NCBI GenBank assembly: GCA_021298085.1 | Contig: JAJTDE010000034.1 | Location: forward strand, 1 to 36,573 | Direction: 5' to 3' | DNA length: 36,573 bases | Source: Rubrivivax sp. | GTDB taxonomy: Bacteria > Pseudomonadota > Gammaproteobacteria > Burkholderiales > Burkholderiaceae_C | Shown: positions 17,364 through 25,523 of the stretch, piece by piece | How the letters are laid out: each line of letters starts with the position of its first letter | Position numbering within the stretch: position 1 is the stretch's first letter | Position numbers and translations under genes: made by a program | Notes under the pieces: model-generated | Seen by the model: only the letters and a program-made list of their open reading frames with translations | What the model was told of the DNA's origin: nothing | Database searches by the model: none

Positions 17364-17942
17364 TCAAAGTTGGGTGCTGAGCTTGACCGTGTGCAACTTC
17401 ACCGGCAGCCCAGAACTCTTGTCAAACTCGCAGCCTGCACGGACGCCGATGTCGGCGATGTCCTTCGCGCTGCGCTTGCCTTCCCAGCTGGCGTGCATGG
17501 CACCCAGCGCGTACGTGCGGCCTGAGCCGATGGCCCAGAAGCGGTCGAACTCAAACACTTCCCGGTAGGAGTAGACGCCGTAGATGCCGCTGGCATTGGC
17601 GATCAGCATCACAAACTGGCTGCTTTCGTACGGGTCTGCGTCTTCTTCCTTGGGGTTGAGGAAGAAGTTCTCCTTCAGCTTGGGGTGCAAGCGCAGGAAG
17701 GTGTCGAAGACCTCGTCACGGGAATTCAGCCGCAGCTCATCGGCCGGCAGCGACGACAACGCCCGGCGCAGCACACTGAAGTGCGCCGTGGTGCCGGCCA
17801 GCCCGAACCAGCTCGCCCCCACTCGAAACAGCTTGTCGTTGGCTTCGTAGCCATGCGAAAGCCGCGTTTCGCCGAAGGTGACGAGCGAATCGGCGGCGAT
17901 GGCCACCTGGCCACCCTTGCGGGCGACGGTGATGGTGGTCAT
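17364..17942 (-). CDS. Betaproteobacterial proteasome homologue (BPH), Ntn-hydrolase peptidase
   Basis: A 192-residue protein of the proteasome beta/HslV superfamily. The N-terminus [19 protein letters not shown] places Thr2 directly after the initiator Met, so Met removal would expose a threonine nucleophile without a propeptide, as in HslV. D18 (AADS) and K37 (ANDKLFRV) sit where the catalytic Asp17 and Lys33 neighbours fall; GLAGTTAHF and [13 protein letters not shown] match the Gly47 and Ser-loop regions. It differs from HslV (no partner hslU here, insert [20 protein letters not shown]) and from the longer Anbu proteins, and fits BPH, reported as a self-assembling double-ring peptidase in betaproteobacteria. 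It lies between aceF (25 bases) and lpdA (16 bases), so it should be cotranscribed with pyruvate dehydrogenase. Substrates and any unfoldase partner are unknown. Confidence 0.85.
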   Translation of the reverse strand: MTTITVARKGGQVAIAADSLVTFGETRLSHGYEANDKLFRVGASWFGLAGTTAHFSVLRRALSSLPADELRLNSRDEVFDTFLRLHPKLKENFFLNPKEEDADPYESSQFVMLIANASGIYGVYSYREVFEFDRFWAIGSGRTYALGAMHASWEGKRSAKDIADIGVRAGCEFDKSSGLPVKLHTVKLSTQL

Positions 17943-17967
17943 CGCGGGCAGCCCTGCGTCAACCGCC

Positions 17968-19368
17968 TCACAGCATCACGCGCCGGAAATCCGCCAGCAC
18001 CTGGCCCAGGTAGGCGTTGAAGCGTGCCGCGGCAGCGCCGTCGATGACGCGGTGATCCCAGCTGAGGCTCAGCGGCAGGATCAGGCGCGGCACAAACGTT
18101 TCCTTCTCGGCGTCCCAGCGCGGCTCGGTGCTGCTGCGGCACACCCCGAGGATGGACACCTCCGGTGCATTGATGATGGGCGTGAAGTAGCGTCCGCCAA
18201 TGCCACCCAGGCTGCTGATGCTGAAGCAGCCGCCCTGCATCTCGGCCGGGCTCAGCTTGCCGTCGCGGGCCTTCTTGGCCAGGTCGCTCATTTCCTGGCT
18301 GATCTGCAGGATGCCTTTCTTGTCGGCGTCCTTGATCACCGGCACCATCAGGCCGTTGGGCGTGTCGGCCGCAAAGCCGATGTGGAAGTAGTTCTTCAGG
18401 ACCAGCTGGTCGCCGTCAAGGCTGGCATTGAACTCCGGAAACTTCTTCAGTGCCGCCACGCTGGCCTTGATCAGGAAGGCCAGCATCGTCACCTTGACGC
18501 CCGACTTCGCGTTTTCGTCGTTCAGGCGCACGCGGAAGGCTTCGAGGTCGGTGATGTCGGCGTCGTCGTGGTTGGTCACGTGCGGAATGACCACCCAGTT
18601 GCGGTGCAGGTTGGCGCCGCTGATCTTCTTGATGCGCGACAAGTCCTTGCGCTCGACCGGGCCGAACTTGCTGAAGTCGACCTGCGGCCAGGGCAGCAGC
18701 CCCGGGAACGTGCCCGCCGAGGCACCGGCGCCCCCAGCGGCCGCGGGTGCCGCAGCGGGCTGGCGGGCCCGCTGCGCGGCGGTCAGCTCGTCGCCCTGCA
18801 TCACGCGCTTCACGAAGCCTTCGATGTCAGCCTGCGTGATGCGGCCCTTGGTGCCGGAACCCTTGACCTCACCCAGCGGCACACCCAGCTCGCGCGCAAA
18901 CTTGCGCACCGACGGCGAGGCATGCGGCAAACCCACCGGCGCCACCGTGGGCTCATGCGCCGGCACGGCTGCACTGGCGGCAGGCGCCGGCGCAGCAGCG
19001 ACGGCCACCACCACCGGTGCGGGCGCAGGCGCGGGAACCGGCGCCGCCACCACCGCTGGTGCAGCAGCCGGCGGCTCGGCCGGCGCCGCAGGGGCTGGCG
19101 CGGGCGCCGGCGCGGGCGCTCCAGCTGCCCCGCTGGCCTCCAGCATCAGCAGCACGCTGCCCATGTTCACCGTGTCACCCAGCTTCACCACCAGGCTCTG
19201 CACCACCCCGGCGTGCGACGACGGAATCTCCATCGACGCCTTGTCGCTCTCCACGGTGATCAGGGATTGGTCCACCGCCACGGTGTCGCCCGGCTTGACG
19301 AGCAGCTCGATCACCGCCACGTCCTTGAAATCGCCGATATCCGGCACCCGTACTTCCATCACTGCCAT
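17968..19368 (-). CDS. aceF: Dihydrolipoyllysine-residue acetyltransferase (E2) of pyruvate dehydrogenase
   Basis: Core component that carries the acetyl group from E1 to CoA on a lipoyl arm. The 466-residue protein has one lipoyl domain (1-78, lipoyl lysine K43 in [11 protein letters not shown]) and a long Ala/Pro/Val hinge (about 82-145). A peripheral-subunit-binding domain follows (HASPSVRKFARELGV to GRITQADIEGFV). The catalytic acyltransferase domain ends with the active-site motif DHRVIDGAAAARF, with H439. One lipoyl domain rather than the three of E. coli makes it shorter than that enzyme. Start ATG 19368 has GGAG upstream. It follows aceE by 32 bases and precedes bph by 25. Its lipoyl domain is very similar to that on lpdA. 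Confidence 0.96.
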   Translation of the reverse strand: MAVMEVRVPDIGDFKDVAVIELLVKPGDTVAVDQSLITVESDKASMEIPSSHAGVVQSLVVKLGDTVNMGSVLLMLEASGAAGAPAPAPAPAPAAPAEPPAAAPAVVAAPVPAPAPAPVVVAVAAAPAPAASAAVPAHEPTVAPVGLPHASPSVRKFARELGVPLGEVKGSGTKGRITQADIEGFVKRVMQGDELTAAQRARQPAAAPAAAGGAGASAGTFPGLLPWPQVDFSKFGPVERKDLSRIKKISGANLHRNWVVIPHVTNHDDADITDLEAFRVRLNDENAKSGVKVTMLAFLIKASVAALKKFPEFNASLDGDQLVLKNYFHIGFAADTPNGLMVPVIKDADKKGILQISQEMSDLAKKARDGKLSPAEMQGGCFSISSLGGIGGRYFTPIINAPEVSILGVCRSSTEPRWDAEKETFVPRLILPLSLSWDHRVIDGAAAARFNAYLGQVLADFRRVML

Positions 19369-19400
19369 GTCTGGACTCCGTCTCTTGTGCTCGGGTGGGT

Positions 19401-22106
19401 TCAGGCGAATAAGGGGTTCAGCCGCTCGGCCTTGATGCCGTAGCGGTGGATGGCTTCAGCCACCCGCGACGCCGGCACCGTGCCCTCGTCGGACAGCGCC
19501 TTGAGCGCGGCCACGACGATGTAATGGCGGTTGACCTCGAAGTGCTCGCGCAGCTTGGTGCGGAAATCCGAACGTCCGAAGCCGTCCGTGCCCAGCACCC
19601 GGAACGGCCGGCCCTTGGGGATGAACGCGCGGATCTGGTCGGCGTAGCTGCGCATGTAGTCGGTGGACGCCACCACCGGGCCGACATGGCCCAGCAGCTG
19701 CTGCGTCACAAAGGGCACACGGGCCTCGTGCGTAGGGTGCAGCAGGTTCCAGCGTTCGCAGTCATGGCCGTCACGGGCCAGTTCATTGAAGCTGGGGCAG
19801 CTCCAGACATTGGCGGCCACGCCCCATTCGGCTTCCAGCAGCTTGCGGGCTTCGATGCTTTCCCGCAGGATGGTGCCGCTGCCCAGCAGGTTGACGCGCG
19901 GCGTGCGCGCGGCGCCCTCTTCCAGCAGGTACATGCCCTTGAGGATCTCTTCCTCGGTGCCCGGCTTCAGGCCCGGCATGGGGTAGTTCTCGTTCAGCAG
20001 CGTGATGTAGTAGAAGACGTTGTCCTGGTTCTCCACCATGCGCTTGAGGCCGTGGTGCAGGATGACACCGACCTCGTGCGCAAAGGTCGGGTCGTAGCTG
20101 ATGCAGTTCGGGATGGTGCCGGCCAGGATGTGGCTGTGGCCATCCTCGTGCTGCAGGCCTTCGCCGTTCAGCGTCGTCCGCCCGGACGTGCCACCCAGCA
20201 GGAAGCCGCGGGCCTGCATGTCGCCGGCCGCCCAGGCCAGGTCACCGATGCGCTGGAAGCCGAACATCGAGTAGTACACGTAGAACGGCACCATGATGCG
20301 GTTGCTGGTGCTGTAGCTGGTGGCCGCCGCGATCCAGCTGCTCATGCCGCCGGCCTCGTTGATGCCTTCCTGCAGGATCTGCCCGGCCTTGTCCTCGCGG
20401 TAGTACATGACCTGGTCCTTGTCGACCGGGGTGTACAGCTGGCCTGCCGGGTTGTAGATGCCGATCTGCCGGAACAGGCCTTCCATGCCGAAGGTGCGGG
20501 CCTCGTCCACCAGGATGGGCACGACCCGCGGGCCCAGTTCCTTCTCGCGCAGCAGCTGCGTCAGGAAGCGCACATAGGCCTGCGTGGTAGAGATCTCGCG
20601 GCCTTCGGCGGTGGGCTCCAGCACGCTCTTGAAGGTCTCCAGCGGCGGCACGGTGAACTGCTCGTCGGCCTTGCGGCGGCGCGCGGGCAGGTAGCCGCCC
20701 AGCGCGGCGCGGCGTTCGTGCAGGTACTTCATCTCCGGCGTGTCATTGGCCGGACGGTAGAACGGGATGTTGGGCAGCTCGTGGTCGGGGATGGGAATGT
20801 TGAAGCGGTCGCGGAAGGCGCGGATGTCGTCATCCGTCAGCTTCTTGGCCTGGTGGGCGGTGTTCTTGCCCTCGCCGGCCTTGCCCATGCCCCAGCCCTT
20901 GACCGTCTTGACCAGCAGCACTGTGGGCTGGCCCTGGTGGTGGACCGCGCGGTCAAAGGCCGCATAGACCTTGCCCGCATCGTGGCCGCCGCGGCGCAGG
21001 TTCCAGATCTCGTCGTCGCTCATCTTGGCGACCATCTCCAGCGTGCGCGGGTCGCGCCCGAAGAAATGCTTGCGGACAAAGGCGCCATCGTTGGCCTTGA
21101 AGGCCTGGTAGTCGCCGTCCAGCGTATCCATCATGATCTGGCGCAGCGCACCGTCCTTGTCCTTGGCCAGCAGCGAATCCCAGTTGCTGCCCCAGATCAG
21201 CTTGATGACGTTCCAGCCGGCGCCGCGGAATTCACCTTCCAGCTCCTGGATGATCTTGCCGTTGCCCCGCACCGGGCCGTCCAGGCGCTGCAGGTTGCAG
21301 TTGACGACAAACACCAGGTTGTCCAGCTTCTCGCGGGAGGCCAGGCCGATGGCGCCCAGGCTCTCCGGTTCGTCCATCTCGCCGTCGCCGCAGAAGACCC
21401 AGACCTTGCGGTTTTCGGTGTTGGCGATGCCGCGGGCGTGCAGGTACTTCAGGAAGCGCGCCTGGTAGATGGCCATCAGCGGGCCCAGGCCCATGGACAC
21501 CGTCGGGAACTGCCAGAAATCGGGCATCAGCTTGGGGTGCGGGTAGCTCGACAGGCCCTTGCCATCCACTTCCTGGCGGAAGTTCAGCAGCTGCTCTTCG
21601 CTCAGACGGCCTTCCAGGAAGGCGCGTGCATAGATGCCCGGGGCGCTGTGCCCCTGGATGTAGAGGCAATCACCGCCACGCTCGGCGCTGTCGGCGTGCC
21701 AAAAGTGGTTGAAGCCGGCCGCAAACAGGTGCGCCAGCGACGCGAAGGAACTGATGTGCCCGCCCAGGTCGCCGCCATCGGCAGGGTTGAGGCGATTGGC
21801 CTTGACCACCATGGCCATCGCGTTCCAGCGCATGTAGGCGCGCAGGCGTCCTTCGAGCTCGAGGTTGCCGGGGCTGCGCGCCTCTTCGGAAGGTTCGATG
21901 GTGTTGACATAGCCCGTGGTGGCCGAGAACGGCATGTCCACGCTGTGCTGCCGTGCATGCTCCAGCAGGCTCTCCAGCAAGAAGTGGGCACGTTCAGGGC
22001 CCTCTGCCGCAATGACAGCTTCAAGCGCATCCAGCCACTCTCGGGTTTCTTGCGCGTCGACATCGGCGCTCGGCAGGACTTTCGGAGAATCTGGTGAAGC
22101 TGACAT
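19401..22106 (-). CDS. aceE: Pyruvate dehydrogenase E1 component (homodimeric)
   Basis: Thiamine-diphosphate enzyme that decarboxylates pyruvate and acetylates the E2 lipoyl group. The 901-residue product compares with 887 in E. coli. The thiamine-diphosphate motif starts at GDGEMDEPES and continues to VFVVNCNLQRLDGPVRGN. HISSFASLAHLFAAGFNHFW, the E1-type GWGMGKAGEGKNTAHQ and the C-terminal LGTDGFGRSD are all characteristic of AceE. Start at ATG 22106 (MSASPDSPK) is supported by GGGAG nine bases upstream; an in-frame start at 22148 would add an unconserved leader. First gene of the aceE-aceF-bph-lpdA operon, divergent from a FixL/FixJ-like two-component system across 167 bases containing inverted repeats. 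Confidence 0.97.
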   Translation of the reverse strand: MSASPDSPKVLPSADVDAQETREWLDALEAVIAAEGPERAHFLLESLLEHARQHSVDMPFSATTGYVNTIEPSEEARSPGNLELEGRLRAYMRWNAMAMVVKANRLNPADGGDLGGHISSFASLAHLFAAGFNHFWHADSAERGGDCLYIQGHSAPGIYARAFLEGRLSEEQLLNFRQEVDGKGLSSYPHPKLMPDFWQFPTVSMGLGPLMAIYQARFLKYLHARGIANTENRKVWVFCGDGEMDEPESLGAIGLASREKLDNLVFVVNCNLQRLDGPVRGNGKIIQELEGEFRGAGWNVIKLIWGSNWDSLLAKDKDGALRQIMMDTLDGDYQAFKANDGAFVRKHFFGRDPRTLEMVAKMSDDEIWNLRRGGHDAGKVYAAFDRAVHHQGQPTVLLVKTVKGWGMGKAGEGKNTAHQAKKLTDDDIRAFRDRFNIPIPDHELPNIPFYRPANDTPEMKYLHERRAALGGYLPARRRKADEQFTVPPLETFKSVLEPTAEGREISTTQAYVRFLTQLLREKELGPRVVPILVDEARTFGMEGLFRQIGIYNPAGQLYTPVDKDQVMYYREDKAGQILQEGINEAGGMSSWIAAATSYSTSNRIMVPFYVYYSMFGFQRIGDLAWAAGDMQARGFLLGGTSGRTTLNGEGLQHEDGHSHILAGTIPNCISYDPTFAHEVGVILHHGLKRMVENQDNVFYYITLLNENYPMPGLKPGTEEEILKGMYLLEEGAARTPRVNLLGSGTILRESIEARKLLEAEWGVAANVWSCPSFNELARDGHDCERWNLLHPTHEARVPFVTQQLLGHVGPVVASTDYMRSYADQIRAFIPKGRPFRVLGTDGFGRSDFRTKLREHFEVNRHYIVVAALKALSDEGTVPASRVAEAIHRYGIKAERLNPLFA

Positions 22107-22175
22107 GAACACTCCCGGTGTGGCAATGACGTGGTGGATGGGGCGCATCAGGGCCCCGGGTGACGGGCGGCGAAG

Positions 22176-22204
22176 AGTGTCCCACAGCGCCCGTGATATT
22201 TCAA
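22176..22204 (-). promoter_or_regulatory. Candidate sigma-70 promoter of the aceE operon
   Basis: On the minus strand TTGAAA (22204-22199) and GACACT (22181-22176) are 17 bases apart. The -35 matches TTGACA at 5 of 6; the -10 is weak (3 of 6). It would give a 5' leader of about 60 bases. The -35 overlaps the left arm of the inverted repeat at 22193-22239, so a protein bound there would be expected to block it. Inference from sequence only. Confidence 0.4.
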
Positions 22205-22239
22205 ATAGCGGCTATTCGTTTCATATCATGAAATATCAC
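22193..22239. promoter_or_regulatory. Nested AT-rich inverted repeats, candidate operator between aceE and the two-component system
   Basis: Perfect 11-base arms GTGATATTTCA (22193-22203) and TGAAATATCAC (22229-22239) flank a 25-base spacer. Within it are two further dyads, AATAGC-G-GCTATT (22204-22216) and TTTCAT-ATC-ATGAAA (22219-22233). Such AT-rich symmetry stands out in very GC-rich DNA and sits at the shared control region of the two divergent units. A dimeric regulator site is likely; the protein is not identified, and the sequence does not match the E. coli PdhR box. Confidence 0.6.
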
Positions 22240-22273
22240 GCGTCGGCGGCGGTGCTTTCATAATCCCGGCCCA

Positions 22274-24829
22274 ATGCCTCCTACCACCCTCCCCGCCGGC
22301 CATGCCTCGCACGAACTGAGCCGCCTGCAACGCCTGCTGGGCCGCTGGTGGCGCCGCCAGTCACCGGCGCGCCAGGACCGTTACGCCACCCTGGCGCCGC
22401 TGGCGTCGGTGCTGCTGTTCCTGGCGGCCATCATCTCGGCCTTCTGGTACCTGCGCAATGAGGAGATGGACCGGGAAATCGAATCCGTTCGTCGCGACAC
22501 CGAGATTACGCAGCAGCAGATCGGTCTGCGCCTCATCGAAAACCAGGAGCAGCTCTACCGAATTGCCCGTGAACTGATTGCCCGGGACAACGCCGGCGAA
22601 GACCTCTCGGCCCAGGTGGTGAACTTCGTGCGTGAGCGCCCGGAGATCAACATCGTGCACTGGGTGGCGCCGCAGCGCACCCTGCGTGGCAGCCACCGCT
22701 CACCACGCCACCAGTCCGACCTGGACAGCGCCTTCGAAGCCACCGCCAGCGCCGTGCCCATCGAAGGCAGCGAGTCCCCCACCGAGCTGGCCTTCCGGGC
22801 CGCGCGCGACCAGCGCCAGCCGGTCTATACCGCGGGCTTTCGCAGCCCTGGCGGTGATGCCGTGTTCCACCTGCATGTGCCCCTGGTGGACCGTGGCCGC
22901 TTTGCCGGTGTCCTGCTGGTGGAGTATTCGATACCGTCGCTGCTGCGCCACTTCGTGCCGCCCGATGTCGCGCGACGCCATGTCATGTCCATCGTGGGCG
23001 ACCAGCAGACCGTGCTCGCCAGCACCTCCAGCACCCTGCCCGAACCCGGGCGGCCGAGGCCGTCCATCATCTACGACGCGCCCGTCACGCCTGCGCTGAG
23101 CGGCATGCTGGTGCGCGGTGAGGGCTGGCGCGCGTCCATCGGCCTGGTCAGCAACGGGCTGTTCTGGATGGTGGTGTCGCTGTCGGTGCTGACGGTGTGG
23201 ATGCTGCTGGGCACCTTGCGGCACATGCAGCGCCGTGCGCAGATCCAGTCAGCCCTGGTGCAGGAAACTCAGTTTCGCCGTGCGATGGAGAACTCCATGC
23301 TCACCGGCATGCGTGCGCTCGACATGGAAGGTCGCATCACCTACGTGAACGCGGCCTTCTGCCAGATGAGCGGCTTCACCGAGGAAGAGCTGCTGGGACT
23401 GCTGCCGCCCTACCCCTACTGGCCGGCTGACCGCATCGAGGAGAACCTGCGCCTGCTGGAACAGGAACTGCAAGGCCGCAGCCCGTCAGGCGGCATCGAA
23501 GTCCGCCTCATGCGCAAGGACGGCCAGCTGTTTGACGCCCGGATGTATGTGTCGCCGCTGATTGACCCCCGCGGCCAGCAGGCCGGCTGGATGACCTCCA
23601 TGACCAACATCACCGAGGCCAAGCGCATCCGCGACCAGCTCTCGGCGTCACACGAACGTTTCACCACCGTGCTGGAAGGCCTGGACGCCTCGGTGTCGGT
23701 GTTGTCGGTGGAACAAAACGAGCTGCTGTTTGCCAACCGTTCCTACCGCCTGTGGTTCGGTGCTCACGCGCGCGGCCACGCGCAGCTGGCCGGCGGCCTG
23801 GAGCCCGGCAACTTCTCGCGCGCCAACGAAGACACCGTCGACGACCTCTCCGGCCTGCCCGCGCAGGCGCTGACTGACCGCAGCGGGGATCTGCGCGAGA
23901 TCTACGTCGAATCCCTGAACAAGTGGTTCGATGTGCGCTCGCGCTACCTGCAGTGGACCGACGGCAGCCTGGCGCAGATGCTGATCGCCACCGACGTCAC
24001 CGCGCGCCTGAAGGCCGAGGAGCAAGCCGCCCAGCAGGCCGAACGCGCGGCCATCACCAGCCGCCTGATGACCATGGGCGAGATGGCCTCCACCGTGGCC
24101 CATGAACTCAACCAGCCGCTGACGGCCATCACCAACTACTGCAGCGGCATGGTCAGCCGCGTGCTGAACGACGCCATCGCCAAGGACGACCTGATCAACG
24201 CGCTGCGCAAGACGGCCCACCAGGCCGAGCGTGCCGGCCAGGTCATCCACCGCATCCGGGCGTTTGTGAAGAAGAGCGAGCCGCAGCGCCAGCCCGCGCA
24301 GGCCAAGGCCATCGTCGAGGACGCCGTTGAACTGGCCAGCCTGGCCCTGCGCCGGCGCAACGTGGCCATCCGCAGCTACGTGGCCCAGCACCTGCCGCTG
24401 ATCAACTGTGACCCGATCCTGATCGAGCAGGTCATCCTGAACCTGCTGAAGAACAGCGCCGAGGCCATCGATGCCGCGCAACTGCCGGTGCAGCGCCGCA
24501 GCATCGAACTGCGCGTGGTGCCGCGCCACACCCAGGACGAAGGCGGTGTCATCGAATTCAGCGTCACCGACGCCGGCCCCGGCCTGCCCGAGGATGTCAG
24601 CAGCCGGCTCTATGAAGCCTTCTTCTCCACCAAGAGCGAAGGCCTGGGCATCGGGCTGTCGCTGTGCCGCTCGATCGTGGAGTCGCACCAGGGGCGCATG
24701 CGTGCACAGAACCTCTACAATGGCACCACTGTCGTTGGATGCCGATTCGCCTTCACGCTGCCGGTTGACTTGAACCTGCGGCACGAATCCGAACGAAACC
24801 ACGGCCCAACTTCTTCAGCACAAGCATGA
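22274..24829 (+). CDS. Membrane PAS-domain sensor histidine kinase (FixL-like)
   Basis: 851-residue sensor kinase. Membrane segment about 43-60, an extracytoplasmic sensing region about 61-290, second membrane segment about 294-316, then two PAS domains (about 332-455, ending in the GWMTSMTNITEAK PAC-type motif, and about 458-575). The HisKA domain has the phospho-acceptor H610 in MASTVAHELNQPLTAI, typical of the FixL/NtrB-like HPK4 class. The ATPase domain has N727 in LNLLKNSAEAI, DAGPGLP and GLGIGLSLCRSIVE. All catalytic boxes are intact. It overlaps the response regulator by ATGA and is divergent from aceE. There is no Shine-Dalgarno before ATG 22274; CATAAT at 22259-22264 is a possible -10 close to the start. 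The signal is unknown; proximity to aceE suggests a link to pyruvate or redox state, but that is only inference. Confidence 0.92.
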   Translation: MPPTTLPAGHASHELSRLQRLLGRWWRRQSPARQDRYATLAPLASVLLFLAAIISAFWYLRNEEMDREIESVRRDTEITQQQIGLRLIENQEQLYRIARELIARDNAGEDLSAQVVNFVRERPEINIVHWVAPQRTLRGSHRSPRHQSDLDSAFEATASAVPIEGSESPTELAFRAARDQRQPVYTAGFRSPGGDAVFHLHVPLVDRGRFAGVLLVEYSIPSLLRHFVPPDVARRHVMSIVGDQQTVLASTSSTLPEPGRPRPSIIYDAPVTPALSGMLVRGEGWRASIGLVSNGLFWMVVSLSVLTVWMLLGTLRHMQRRAQIQSALVQETQFRRAMENSMLTGMRALDMEGRITYVNAAFCQMSGFTEEELLGLLPPYPYWPADRIEENLRLLEQELQGRSPSGGIEVRLMRKDGQLFDARMYVSPLIDPRGQQAGWMTSMTNITEAKRIRDQLSASHERFTTVLEGLDASVSVLSVEQNELLFANRSYRLWFGAHARGHAQLAGGLEPGNFSRANEDTVDDLSGLPAQALTDRSGDLREIYVESLNKWFDVRSRYLQWTDGSLAQMLIATDVTARLKAEEQAAQQAERAAITSRLMTMGEMASTVAHELNQPLTAITNYCSGMVSRVLNDAIAKDDLINALRKTAHQAERAGQVIHRIRAFVKKSEPQRQPAQAKAIVEDAVELASLALRRRNVAIRSYVAQHLPLINCDPILIEQVILNLLKNSAEAIDAAQLPVQRRSIELRVVPRHTQDEGGVIEFSVTDAGPGLPEDVSSRLYEAFFSTKSEGLGIGLSLCRSIVESHQGRMRAQNLYNGTTVVGCRFAFTLPVDLNLRHESERNHGPTSSAQA

Positions 24830-25452
24830 GCCTGATTCCCAAACGCGGCACCGTCTACGTGGTTGATGACGACGAAGCGGTTCGAGATTCCCTTCAGTGG
24901 CTGCTGGAAGGCAAGGACTACCGGGTCAAGTGTTTTGATTCCGCCGAATCCTTCCTGTCCCGCTTCGACCCGCGCGAAGTGGCCTGCCTGATCGCCGACA
25001 TCCGCATGGATGGCATGAGCGGTCTGGAACTCCAAGACCGCCTGATGGAGCGCAAGAGCCCGCTGCCCATCGTCTTCATCACCGGCCATGGCGACGTGCC
25101 CATGGCAGTGAACACCATGAAGAAGGGCGCGATGGACTTCATCGAGAAGCCCTTCAAGGAAGAAGAGCTGCTGGGTCTGGTCGAACGCATGCTGGAACAG
25201 GCCCGTTCAGCCTTCAGCCAGCACCAGGAAGCTGCCAGCCGCGACGCTCTCCTCGGCCGCCTGACCACCCGCGAAAGCCAGGTGCTCGAACGCATTGTGG
25301 CCGGACGCCTGAACAAGCAGATCGCCGACGACCTGGGCATCAGCATCAAGACGGTCGAGGCGCACCGCGCCAACATCATGGAAAAGCTCAACGCCAACAC
25401 CGTGGCCGATCTGCTCAAGATCGCGCTCGGCGCCAGTGCCGCCAAAGCCTGA
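24826..25452 (+). CDS. FixJ-family response regulator (receiver + LuxR-type HTH)
   Basis: A 208-residue DNA-binding response regulator and the evident partner of the preceding kinase, whose stop overlaps its ATG by four bases. The receiver domain (about 8-122) has the acidic pocket D14-D16 (VVDDDE), phospho-acceptor D58 ([11 protein letters not shown]), T86 (FITGHGD) and K108 ([10 protein letters not shown]), with the PFK-type ending of FixJ/TodT/NodW proteins. The LuxR-type helix-turn-helix (about 140-200) is [15 protein letters not shown], then [21 protein letters not shown] strong terminator lies 27 bases downstream. Target genes are not shown; the nearby inverted repeats and the aceE promoter are the obvious first candidates. 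Confidence 0.93.
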   Translation: MSLIPKRGTVYVVDDDEAVRDSLQWLLEGKDYRVKCFDSAESFLSRFDPREVACLIADIRMDGMSGLELQDRLMERKSPLPIVFITGHGDVPMAVNTMKKGAMDFIEKPFKEEELLGLVERMLEQARSAFSQHQEAASRDALLGRLTTRESQVLERIVAGRLNKQIADDLGISIKTVEAHRANIMEKLNANTVADLLKIALGASAAKA

Positions 25453-25478
25453 GCAAGGCGCCTCCACCCTCACCCCTC

Positions 25479-25504
25479 AAGGCCGCTGTCTTCAGCGGCC
25501 TTTT
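25479..25504 (+). terminator. Rho-independent terminator after the FixJ-like gene
   Basis: Stem AAGGCCGCTG (25479-25488), loop TCTT, complementary arm CAGCGGCCTT (25493-25502), ending in TTTT (25501-25504). It closes the two-component operon 26 bases after its stop. folD begins 19 bases later, so folD must have its own promoter inside or before this element, or rely on read-through. Confidence 0.85.
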
Positions 25505-25523
25505 CACGTCAACGGCCCACCCC

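Noticed and set aside
15530-17380. A 616-codon open frame antisense to lpdA
   Set aside because: Shadow of lpdA with a low-complexity His/Arg/Gly-rich translation and no ribosome binding site.
17364-17942. HslV (ClpQ) identity for the peptidase
   Set aside because: No hslU beside it; it is longer than HslV with a distinct [17 protein letters not shown] insert, and the position in the pyruvate dehydrogenase operon fits BPH better.
18980-19140. Simple-sequence Ala/Pro/Gly coding repeat in aceF
   Set aside because: This is the flexible hinge expected between the lipoyl and subunit-binding domains, not a repeat element.
19446-22097. An 883-codon open frame antisense to aceE
   Set aside because: GC-rich coding DNA leaves the opposite strand open; the translation is rich in His, Gln, Ala and Val with no recognisable domain, while aceE on the other strand is unambiguous.
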